This document shows positions 9,404 through 16,745 of a stretch of DNA of 64,000 nt, piece by piece. The translations under genes and the position numbers were made by a program. This DNA is from Gaiellasilicea sp037721555 (lineage in GTDB: Bacteria; Actinomycetota; Thermoleophilia; Gaiellales; Gaiellaceae): contig JBBJOI010000003.1 of assembly GCA_037721555.1 (NCBI GenBank), positions 1-64,000 of the forward strand. The letters run 5' to 3'. The first letter of the stretch is position 1, and the number at the start of each line of letters is the position of its first letter. The notes beneath the pieces are model-generated. The model was not told where the DNA came from. It did not search any database and saw only the letters and a list, made by a program, of their open reading frames with translations.

Positions 9404-9449
9404 CGGTGTCGGGCCGCGCCACGCGGCTTCGTGGTTCTCCGGAGATGGT

Positions 9450-9575
9450 TCAGTCGAGGGCGAGGTAGAGGAACGCGACGCCGACCGTGCCGGCGAAGAG
9501 CAGCACGAAGACTCCGAACAGGAGCCAGCCGAGGATCAGGTTCTTGCGCTCGACCTCGGGAGTCAGGTCCCTCAG
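9450..9575 (-). CDS. Small single-span membrane protein behind ctaB (putative CTG start)
   Basis: A 41-residue protein with a charged N-terminus (LTPEVERKN) followed by a hydrophobic helix of about 25 residues ending LALD. The only plausible initiation codon in frame is CTG at 9575, in a CTGA overlap with the ctaB stop; no ATG, GTG or TTG exists in frame nearby. The composition is that of a real transmembrane segment rather than a shadow. Terminal oxidase operons often contain a tiny subunit, so a small oxidase-associated subunit is a reasonable guess. The CTG start is inference. Confidence 0.45.
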   Translation of the reverse strand: MRDLTPEVERKNLILGWLLFGVFVLLFAGTVGVAFLYLALD

Positions 9576-10756
9576 AAAATCACCGGGTCGAGGGCGGCCG
9601 CGACGAACAGCAACGCCAGGTAGGCCAGCGAATAGTGGAAGAGGACGCCGGCCCGTCGACGGCTCGGCTCGCGCTGCAGTTGCCATGCGAGCCAGAGGAA
9701 CGCGGCGCCGAGGGCGGCGGCGGCGGCGACGTAGACCGGGCCGAACCAGAAGCCGACGAGGAGCGTGAACGCGACCAACGCGAGCGAGTAGAGGCTGATC
9801 TGCCGCGTCGTCTCCACCTCTCCGCGCACGACGGGCAGCATCGGCACGCCGGCCTTCGCGTAGTTCTCCCTGATGAGCAGCGCGAGCGCCCAGAAATGCG
9901 GTGGTGTCCAGAGGAAGACGATCAGGAAGAGCCAGAGGGCGGGCAGCGCGAGGTCTCCGGTCGCCGCCGCGTAGCCGACGAGGGGCGGGACTGCCCCGGC
10001 GGCTCCGCCGATGACGATGTTCTGCGGCGTCGCGCGCTTCAACCAACGCGTGTAGACGACCACGTAGAACAGGTTCCCGACGAGCGCGAGCAACGCCGTG
10101 AGGACGTTGACGGCGCTCGCAAGGAGGACGAACGAGAAGGCCGAGAGCACGAGCCCGAACTCGAGTGCGCGCTCGGGAGCCACACGTCCCGCCGCGACCG
10201 GCCGTCTTTCGGTCCGCGTGCCCATCAGTCGGTCGAGGTCCCGATCGAGCAGGTGGTTGAGTGCGCTGGCGCCGCCGCAGGCGAGGGCGAGGCCGACCAT
10301 GGCGGCGGCGAACGTCCCGGCCGGCGGCGCGCCCTGGGCCCCCACGAACATCCCGGCGCCGCCGGTGAGGAGGAGCAAGGACATGATGCGCGGCTTCGTC
10401 AGCGTCACGTAGTCGCGCCACGGAGCAGAAGCCGCGCGTCCGCCGCGGACCGTCTCGGCGCAGAGAACGAGTGCGGCCGCAAAGGCAAGTGCCGCGAGCG
10501 CCGTGTGGATCCCGGGTGCGGTGACTGCCGCAGCTGCACCGAAGAGCGTGAGCGCGGCGAGCGCGGAGGGCAGCAGGCGACGGTAGGCAACCCACGCGGC
10601 AACCGCCACCGCGACGAGCGGTGGGCCGGCGAGTGCCGAGAGGTACTCGTGCCCAGGCGCCGACCCGAGGGTGCCCGTGACGACGGCGAGGCCTGCGCCA
10701 GCAGCGCCCGCGAGCGCTGCGAGCCGGAGCCAGACTCCGGGTGAGCTAGAGCGCAC
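9572..10756 (-). CDS. ctaB: Protohaem IX farnesyltransferase with an extra N-terminal membrane domain
   Basis: A 394-residue membrane prenyltransferase that converts haem b to haem O for the terminal oxidase. The CtaB part starts near residue 112 (DYVTLTKPRIMSLLLL) and carries the prenyl-diphosphate motif NHLLDRDLDRLMGTRTERRP at about 167-186, with a second conserved loop WTPPHFWALA. The first ~110 residues form about four extra hydrophobic segments (for example VVTGTLGSAPGHEYLS). This resembles a shortened CtaA-like half; CtaA-CtaB fusions are known in some bacteria. The GTG start at 10756 overlaps the ctaD stop by 11 bases. Confidence 0.92.
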   Translation of the reverse strand: MRSSSPGVWLRLAALAGAAGAGLAVVTGTLGSAPGHEYLSALAGPPLVAVAVAAWVAYRRLLPSALAALTLFGAAAAVTAPGIHTALAALAFAAALVLCAETVRGGRAASAPWRDYVTLTKPRIMSLLLLTGGAGMFVGAQGAPPAGTFAAAMVGLALACGGASALNHLLDRDLDRLMGTRTERRPVAAGRVAPERALEFGLVLSAFSFVLLASAVNVLTALLALVGNLFYVVVYTRWLKRATPQNIVIGGAAGAVPPLVGYAAATGDLALPALWLFLIVFLWTPPHFWALALLIRENYAKAGVPMLPVVRGEVETTRQISLYSLALVAFTLLVGFWFGPVYVAAAAALGAAFLWLAWQLQREPSRRRAGVLFHYSLAYLALLFVAAALDPVIF

Positions 10757-12377
10757 CGCGCTCCCTCAACCGGCGGCGCAGGTCGTACAGCGGCCGTGCG
10801 CTCGTCACGTAGGGGACGTTGTCGAAGTTGTGCGCCGGTGGCGGCGAGGTCGTGTACCACTCGAGCGTGTCGGCGAGCCACGGATCGTTGCCGGCGCGGC
10901 GGCCGTGGCGGGACTTGATCACGTTCCACAGGAAGACGAGGAGGCCGATGCCCATGACGTAGGAGCCGATCGTCGAGATCAGGTTGTACTCCTGCAGGAG
11001 CCCGGTGTCCTCGTAGGTGTAGATCCGGCGCGGCATCCCGAGCAAGCCCAACATGTGCTGCGGGAAGAAGGTCAGGTTGAAGCCGATGAAGACGAGCCAG
11101 AAATTGATCTTCCCCAGCCGCTCGTTGAGCAGGCGCCCGAAGAACTTCGGCCACCAGTAGTAGAGGCCGCCCAGGATTCCGAGGATCGAGCCGCCGAAGA
11201 GCACGTAGTGGAGGTGGGCGACGACGTAGTAGGTGTCGTGCACCTGCCAGTCGATCGGGAACGCCGCCACGAAGATCCCCGAGAGGCCGCCGATCGTGAA
11301 GACGGAGATGAAGCCGAGGGCGTAGAGCATCGCCGTGTCGAGGTGCAGGTTGCCGCGCCAGAGCGTCGCGAGCCAGTTGAAGATCTTCACGCCCGTCGGG
11401 ACGGCGATCACCATCGACGTGATCATGAAGAAGGCGTTCAGGAAGCCGGGCATCCCGACCGTGAACATGTGGTGGGCCCAGACGAGCATCGAGAAGAATC
11501 CGATCGCCACGATCGAGAACGCCATCGCCTTGTAGCCGAAGATCGGCTTGCGGGCGAAGACGGGGATGATCTCCGAGATCATCCCGAAGACGGGCAGCAC
11601 CATGATGTAGACCTCCGGGTGGCCGAAGAACCAGAACGCGTGCTGGTAGAGGACGGCGCTGCCGCCCTCGCTCGGGACGAAGAAGTTCGTGCCCGCCTGG
11701 CGGTCGAGCAGCAGCAGCGTCAGGCCGGCCGAGAGCGTCGGCAAGGCGACGATCAGCATCAGAGCGTAGATCTCGACCGACCAGACGAACAGCGGCAGGC
11801 GGGTCCAGCTCATCCCCTGCGTGCGCAGGTTGTGGATCGTGACGACGAAGTTGATCGCTCCCGCGACCGACGCGATCGTGAGCAGGTGCAGCGCGAGGAT
11901 CCAGAGGTCCTGGCCGTTGCCCTGCGCGTAGACGGAGTTGGGTGGATAGCTCGTCCAGCCGCCGCGGGCCGCGCCTCCCTCGGCGAAGAAGGAGAGCAGC
12001 AGGATGACGCCGCCGAAGAGGAAGAGCCAGTAGGAGAGCGCGTTCAGGCGCGGGAAGGCCATGTCGCGCGCACCGATCATCAGCGGGACGAGGTAGTTGG
12101 CGAAGCCCGCGAGGATCGGGACGACGACCAGGAAGATCATCGTCGTCCCGTGGATCGTGAAGAGCTGGTTGTAGCCGTCGCGCTCGATGAACCCGGCCTC
12201 GGATTGTGCGAGCTGCGTTCGGATCAGGAGCGCCATGATCCCGCCGGCGGCGAAGAAGAAGCCGGCGGTCGCCAGGTAGAGGATCCCGATGCGCTTGTGG
12301 TCGGTCGTGACGAGCCAGCTCGCGACGCGGCCGCGCTGCCAGGCGGGAACGGGTGCGGCGTCGACGTCAACCGCCAT
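10746..12377 (-). CDS. ctaD: Cytochrome c oxidase subunit I
   Basis: A 543-residue haem-copper oxidase catalytic subunit with about twelve membrane segments. Haem and CuB ligands are visible: IHGTTMIFL (H76, low-spin haem), GHPEVYIMVLPVFG near residue 245-258 (CuB histidine, cross-linked tyrosine and the proton-path glutamate), the HH pair in WAHHMFTVGMPG, and HDTYYVVAHLHYVLFGG with the two haem histidines near 385-395. These are A-type features. It pumps protons while reducing oxygen. It overlaps ctaC upstream and ctaB downstream by 11 bases each. No subunit III gene is seen in the window. Confidence 0.97.
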   Translation of the reverse strand: MAVDVDAAPVPAWQRGRVASWLVTTDHKRIGILYLATAGFFFAAGGIMALLIRTQLAQSEAGFIERDGYNQLFTIHGTTMIFLVVVPILAGFANYLVPLMIGARDMAFPRLNALSYWLFLFGGVILLLSFFAEGGAARGGWTSYPPNSVYAQGNGQDLWILALHLLTIASVAGAINFVVTIHNLRTQGMSWTRLPLFVWSVEIYALMLIVALPTLSAGLTLLLLDRQAGTNFFVPSEGGSAVLYQHAFWFFGHPEVYIMVLPVFGMISEIIPVFARKPIFGYKAMAFSIVAIGFFSMLVWAHHMFTVGMPGFLNAFFMITSMVIAVPTGVKIFNWLATLWRGNLHLDTAMLYALGFISVFTIGGLSGIFVAAFPIDWQVHDTYYVVAHLHYVLFGGSILGILGGLYYWWPKFFGRLLNERLGKINFWLVFIGFNLTFFPQHMLGLLGMPRRIYTYEDTGLLQEYNLISTIGSYVMGIGLLVFLWNVIKSRHGRRAGNDPWLADTLEWYTTSPPPAHNFDNVPYVTSARPLYDLRRRLRERGAL

Positions 12378-13356
12378 TGAGCCCGCCCTCCTCGAGGTAC
12401 TTCGTCAGCGCGTCCATCTGCCGGTCTTCCCAATCGGTGCCCACGGGCGGCATCTCTCCTCTGCCCTCGCGTACGACCCGCTCGATCGCCTCTGCGTCGT
12501 CGAGGAGCTGGTTGTTCGCGAGCGCGGGGCCGATGTCGCCCTCGCCGGCGAGCCCGTGGCACTTGGCGCAGGCGCCGGCGAACGTCTCCTCCCCGAGACT
12601 GGACGTGCCCGCCTCCTGATCGCGCCCTTCCTCTTCAAGCCAGGCTTCGAACTCCGGCCGCGGCAGCGCCTCGACCTCCGCCTTCATCGCCGCGTGCTGG
12701 ATGCCGCAGAACTCCGCGCACTGGCCGCGGTAGAGCCCGGGCGCCGTCGCGTTGAACCAGGTCTCGTTCGTCTCGCCCGGAATCGCGTCGAACTTGCCGC
12801 CGAGCGCGGGGATCCACCAGGAGTGGATCACGTCGAAGTCCGGCGCAGACACCTCGAGCCGCACGTTCTGACCGACGGGCGCGCGCAGCCTGTCGACGGC
12901 GATCACGCCGTTCGGATACCTGAAGTTCCAGTAGTAGCGGTAGCCCTTCACGGTCACGTCGACGCGGCCTCCTGCCGCATCTGCAGAGGGCACGTTCTGA
13001 ATTCCCGGCAGCTTCCAGAAGACGAAGGCGCCGATCGCGACGAGCACGAGCACCGGCGCCAACGTCCACGCGAGCTCGAGGTTCGTGTTGCCGTGGATCT
13101 GGGCGCCGTCCTCGGAGCGGTCGCGCCGCCGGCGACGGTAGCGGAAGATGAACCACAGCAGCGAGCCCTGGACGAGCAGGAAGATCGCGCCGGTGAAGAT
13201 CGAGACCCAGAAGTAGGCGTCGTTGATCAGCTCCGCATTCGGGGAGGCGGGCTCGACCGGCGCGAGGCCGCCGTTGCCGGCGTGGGCCGGGGTCGCGAGG
13301 AGCAGGGCGCTGACGACGAGTGCTGGAGCAAGGGTGCGACGCACGGCCTCTGGCAT
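12367..13356 (-). CDS. ctaC: Cytochrome c oxidase subunit II with fused cytochrome c domain (caa3 type)
   Basis: A 329-residue exported subunit. A signal peptide (about residues 1-26, ending THAHA-like TPAHAG) is followed by two membrane helices (about 48-70 and 94-112), a cupredoxin domain with the CuA ligands GQCAEFCGIQHAAM, and a C-terminal class I cytochrome c with haem motif CAKCH and the distal methionine in GEMPP. The fused haem domain marks a caa3-type oxidase that takes electrons from a soluble cytochrome c or its domain. First gene of ctaC-ctaD-ctaB; ATG at 13356. Confidence 0.96.
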   Translation of the reverse strand: MPEAVRRTLAPALVVSALLLATPAHAGNGGLAPVEPASPNAELINDAYFWVSIFTGAIFLLVQGSLLWFIFRYRRRRRDRSEDGAQIHGNTNLELAWTLAPVLVLVAIGAFVFWKLPGIQNVPSADAAGGRVDVTVKGYRYYWNFRYPNGVIAVDRLRAPVGQNVRLEVSAPDFDVIHSWWIPALGGKFDAIPGETNETWFNATAPGLYRGQCAEFCGIQHAAMKAEVEALPRPEFEAWLEEEGRDQEAGTSSLGEETFAGACAKCHGLAGEGDIGPALANNQLLDDAEAIERVVREGRGEMPPVGTDWEDRQMDALTKYLEEGGLNGG

Positions 13357-13366
13357 TCTATGAAGG

Positions 13367-13702
13367 GTGGCCGAGGCGGGGCGCAGTCAAACGGAGGTAC
13401 AGCTCCCCCCTGCCGTCGCGCGGCCGTTCGAGGTCTTCGTCAACGGCGTCGCCCAGGTCGAAGGACTTGACTTTCGGGTTCGGCGGCGGACGCTCCTCTT
13501 CGCTCGTGAGCTGAAGCAGGAGGGCCAACTCGGCTTCTGGCGCTGGGCCTCGCTCATCCTCGGCGTCGCCGGCACCTACCGGCAGAACGACGTCATCGAC
13601 GTCGCTTACGAGATCGACGGCCGCCGCGCAGTCGCGAGCGGGCTCCGGGCCGAGCCTGCCGTCGCGGCGGCGAGCCGGCGGGCGAGCTCGTCCGTCAACT
13701 GA
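13367..13702 (+). CDS. Hypothetical protein
   Basis: A 111-residue protein from a GTG at 13367, divergent from ctaC after only 10 bases. It has a FEVFVNGVAQVEG-like beta segment, a run of charged strands (DFRVRRRTLLF), a weakly hydrophobic stretch (GFWRWASLILGVAGTY) and QNDVIDVAYEIDG. I do not recognise a named domain, but the pattern looks like a genuine conserved protein of this lineage. The last ~97 bases overlap, convergently, the 3' end of malQ, so one of the two C-termini is poorly constrained. Confidence 0.6.
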   Translation: MAEAGRSQTEVQLPPAVARPFEVFVNGVAQVEGLDFRVRRRTLLFARELKQEGQLGFWRWASLILGVAGTYRQNDVIDVAYEIDGRRAVASGLRAEPAVAAASRRASSSVN

Positions 13703-14790
13703 CCCGGCTCAAGGCGCCAGCTCCAGTTGCCGAGCTTCTCACCGGGACGGTTCATACGCGCCTCGCTGCCGAGCCCGAGCACATCCTGGAGGGGAACCAT
13801 GCAGAGCGCGGCGCGAGAGCCCATCGCGAGCTCGATCAGCCGCCACCGGTCGTGGCGCGGAAACGCGCCGGCGAGGGTGTCGGTGTCGTGCGTCGAGGTG
13901 TAGACGACCTGCCGCTCGCGGTGGTTCGCGAGGCGGTGCGGGTTCTTGGCCGACCCCCCGAACGCCCAGAGCAGAACCGCCATGCCGGGAAGGCCGAGGC
14001 GATCGCGTAGCTCCCCGACGTCGGGTGTGATCAAGCCGAGATCCTCGACGATCACCGGCAGTGGGCCGAGCTCGGCCTCTGCGGCTCGAAAGACGGTCTC
14101 GCCCGGCCCGGGGAGCCAGCGGCCGCGGCGCGCATCCTTCACCCCCTCCGGGATCGCCCAGAACGAGGCGAATCCGCGGAAGTGGTCGATCCGCGTCAGG
14201 TCGAAGAGCTCGAACGTCCGCCGGAGCCGCTCGATCCACCAGCGGTAGCCCTCGCGCGCGACCGCCTCCCAGTCGAAGAGGGGATTGCCCCAGTGCTGGC
14301 CCTTCGGCCCGAGGTCGTCAGGTGGCGCTCCGGCAACGAGGCCGGGCAGGAACAGCGCGGGGTGCGAGCGGTGGTCGATGCTCCCCCAGGCGACGTAGAT
14401 GGGCACGTCGCCGACGAGGCGAACGCCGCGCTCAGTCGCGTACCGCCGCAGCGCCGCCCACTCGCGCTCGAACCGCACCTGGTCGGCGAGGGCGCCGCCC
14501 TCTGCCTCCCAGGCCGGTGCCCAGTAGGCGTGGCGGCTCCGGAAGAGCTCGAGCTCCGCGCTCGACACGGACGCTTCCGGCTCGGCCAGGAACCCGCTCC
14601 AGGCCGCGAAGGCCGAGCTGGAGGCGTAGGGCGAGCCGGTCTCGTCCGGCGGCCCGAGCGGGAGTACCTGCCACCAGCTCTGGCCGGCGGCGGCCAGCCA
14701 GTCGACGAAGTGGCGGGCGTCCGCGTCGAGGCGCCCGCTCGGGAGCGAGGTCGGGTGCAGCACAACTCCGCTCGATCGACGAAAGTTCAT
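13606..14790 (-). CDS. malQ: 4-alpha-glucanotransferase (amylomaltase), compact form
   Basis: A GH77 enzyme that transfers maltosyl and longer alpha-1,4-glucans. Start ATG at 14790 (MNFRRSSGVVLHPTSLPSG); the frame is open further upstream but runs into glgE on the other strand. Family motifs follow in order: WWQVLPLGP, SPYASSSAFA, GDVPIYVAWGS, GNPLFDW, RIDHFRGF (nucleophile Asp), VIVEDLGLI (acid Glu) and TSTHDTDTLAG. At 394 residues it is about 100 shorter than usual; the missing part is the helical insert after FLAEPE. The tail beyond ARRLAAATA overlaps the convergent hypothetical gene and is probably not conserved. Confidence 0.9.
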   Translation of the reverse strand: MNFRRSSGVVLHPTSLPSGRLDADARHFVDWLAAAGQSWWQVLPLGPPDETGSPYASSSAFAAWSGFLAEPEASVSSAELELFRSRHAYWAPAWEAEGGALADQVRFEREWAALRRYATERGVRLVGDVPIYVAWGSIDHRSHPALFLPGLVAGAPPDDLGPKGQHWGNPLFDWEAVAREGYRWWIERLRRTFELFDLTRIDHFRGFASFWAIPEGVKDARRGRWLPGPGETVFRAAEAELGPLPVIVEDLGLITPDVGELRDRLGLPGMAVLLWAFGGSAKNPHRLANHRERQVVYTSTHDTDTLAGAFPRHDRWRLIELAMGSRAALCMVPLQDVLGLGSEARMNRPGEKLGNWSWRLEPGQLTDELARRLAAATAGSARSPLATARRPSIS

Positions 14791-14830
14791 CCTGTCTACC
14801 GTCTCACCATCCGCCGAAAGTCTCGAGAGC

Positions 14831-16636
14831 GTGCCGCCCGCGAAAACAGAGCAACCCCCCCGGATCCAGATCCAGAACGTCGAGCCGCAAGTCGACTGTG
14901 GCCGGTACCCGTACAAGCGGACCATCGGCGACCGGGTCGAGGTCACAGCGAGCATCTTCAAGGAAGGGCACGACCAGCTCCGCGCGATCGTGCGCTACCG
15001 CGCAGCCGGAACGCGAAGGTGGCTCGAGCGGCCGCTGGAGTTCCTCGGCAACGACCGCTGGCGCGGCCACTTCGAGGTCACGGAGCTCGGGCGCTGGCAG
15101 TTCGCGATCGAGGCCTGGGGCGACCGCTACGGGAGCTTCCTCGACGAGCTCGACCGGAAGGTTGCCGCCGGGGAGGCCGACCTGAGCGGCGAGCTTGCGG
15201 AAGGTGAAGCCCTCTTCGGTGCCGGTGACCCCGCGAGCTGGCGTGCCCTGGCGCCCCCTCTCGGCGCGAAAGACCGGCGCGGGAAGACCGGCATGGTGAG
15301 ACCGCTCGAGGTGGACGTCGAGCGCGACCGTGCCCGCTTCGGCGCCTGGTATGAGCTCTTCCCGCGCTCGTGGGGCGGGTTCAAGGGCGTCGAGCAGGTT
15401 CTCCCGGAGCTTGCGGAACTCGGATTCGACGTCGTCTACCTGCCGCCGGTCCACCCGATCGGGACGACGAACCGCAAGGGCCGCAACAACGCCCTCGTCG
15501 CGGCAGAGGGCGATCCCGGGAGCCCGTGGGCGATCGGAGGTCCCGACGGCGGCCACGAGGCGGTGAATCCAGAGCTCGGGACCGTCAAGGAGTTCGAACG
15601 GATGGTCGCGCGAGGGCGCGAGGTCGGATGCGAGATCTGCATCGATCTCGCGATCCAGGCCTCCCCGGATCACCCGTGGCTCGCGGCGCACCCCGAGTGG
15701 TTCACCCGACGTCCGGACGGGACGCTCAAGTATGCGGAGAACCCCCCCAAGCGCTATCAGGACATCTACAACTTCAATTTCGACTCACAGGACTGGCAGG
15801 GACTCTGGCAGGCGCTGCGTGACGTCGTTTCGACCTGGGTCGATCGCGGCGTGAAGATCTTTCGCGTCGACAACCCGCACACCAAGCCGGTGCCGTTCTG
15901 GCAGTGGCTGATCGCAGACGTTCGCGCTCACGATCCCGAGGTGATCTTCCTCAGTGAGGCGTTCACCCGCCCGGCGATGATGACGACGCTCGCGAAGGTG
16001 GGGTTCGGGCAGTCGTACACCTACTTCACGTGGAAGAACCTGAAGGCCGAGCTGACGGAGTTCGTCGGCCAGCTCGTCGGCTGGAGTGCCTACTACAGGC
16101 CGAACTTCTTCACCAACACGCAGGACATCCTGCACGAGTACCTGCAGGTAGGCGGCCGGCCGGCGTTCGAGGCACGGCTCGTGCTGGCAGCCACACTCTC
16201 GCCCACGTACGGCATCTACTCCGGCTTCGAGCACTGCGAGAACGTGCCACTGCGAACGGGCTCCGAGGAGTACCTCGATTCGGAGAAGTACGAGGTCAAG
16301 GCGCGCGCCCTCGACGGACCGCTCTTGCCGCTCGTCAAGCGTCTCAACGAGATCCGCCGAGCCCAGCCGTCGCTGCAGCGCTTCGAGAACGTTCGCCTCC
16401 TGGACACGCACGGCGAGCAGGTCTTCGCGTACGCGAAGGGGACCGAGATCGCGGTCGCGGTCAACCTCGACCCGCGGCTGCCACGCGAGGACGTGGTGGT
16501 CGTTCCGCCGGACGCGGGCTTCCCCAACACGTTCCCGGTGCAGGACCTCCTGACGGGCGAGCGCTACCGTTGGCGCGTGGGGCGCAACTACGTCGGTCTC
16601 GGCCCCGGCCAGGCGCACCTGATGAAGGTCGGATGA
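14831..16636 (+). CDS. glgE: Maltose-1-phosphate maltosyltransferase GlgE
   Basis: A 601-residue GH13_3 enzyme that extends alpha-1,4-glucan with maltosyl units from maltose 1-phosphate. An N-terminal beta domain (VEPQVDCGRYPYKR) precedes the (beta/alpha)8 barrel with YELFPRSWGGFKGV, YLPPVHPIGTTNRKGRNN, the nucleophile in IFRVDNPHTKP (about D347) and acid/base Glu in FLSEAFTRP (about E375). The GTG start at 14831 is 40 bases from the divergent malQ start. It lies directly ahead of treS, maltokinase and glgB, the known partners that make its substrate from trehalose and branch its product. Confidence 0.96.
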   Translation: MPPAKTEQPPRIQIQNVEPQVDCGRYPYKRTIGDRVEVTASIFKEGHDQLRAIVRYRAAGTRRWLERPLEFLGNDRWRGHFEVTELGRWQFAIEAWGDRYGSFLDELDRKVAAGEADLSGELAEGEALFGAGDPASWRALAPPLGAKDRRGKTGMVRPLEVDVERDRARFGAWYELFPRSWGGFKGVEQVLPELAELGFDVVYLPPVHPIGTTNRKGRNNALVAAEGDPGSPWAIGGPDGGHEAVNPELGTVKEFERMVARGREVGCEICIDLAIQASPDHPWLAAHPEWFTRRPDGTLKYAENPPKRYQDIYNFNFDSQDWQGLWQALRDVVSTWVDRGVKIFRVDNPHTKPVPFWQWLIADVRAHDPEVIFLSEAFTRPAMMTTLAKVGFGQSYTYFTWKNLKAELTEFVGQLVGWSAYYRPNFFTNTQDILHEYLQVGGRPAFEARLVLAATLSPTYGIYSGFEHCENVPLRTGSEEYLDSEKYEVKARALDGPLLPLVKRLNEIRRAQPSLQRFENVRLLDTHGEQVFAYAKGTEIAVAVNLDPRLPREDVVVVPPDAGFPNTFPVQDLLTGERYRWRVGRNYVGLGPGQAHLMKVG

Positions 16637-16663
16637 CCGCCGTGCAGCTGTCCGCGCCGCGCT

Positions 16664-16698
16664 CGGTCTCAGAGACCGTTTGGCTTCGGACTACCACA
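16664..16698 (+). repeat. Intergenic repeat, copy B
   Basis: Core CGGTCTCAGAGAC at 16664-16676, 14-base spacer, then CTACCACA at 16691-16698. Copy C (minus strand, 22106-22072) has the same spacing and the same eight-base CTACCACA box. It sits in the 109-base gap between glgE and treS, both on the plus strand. The core can pair with itself (GGTCTC/GAGACC). Confidence 0.65.
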
Positions 16699-16745
16699 GT
16701 CGCGCGCGCGAGACTGCAACAGCCTCGTGACGGAAGCGTGTCCTC

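Noticed and set aside
10671..12380. Plus-strand frame of 569 codons opposite ctaD
   Set aside because: Antisense of the oxidase subunit; repetitive charged composition typical of high-GC shadows.
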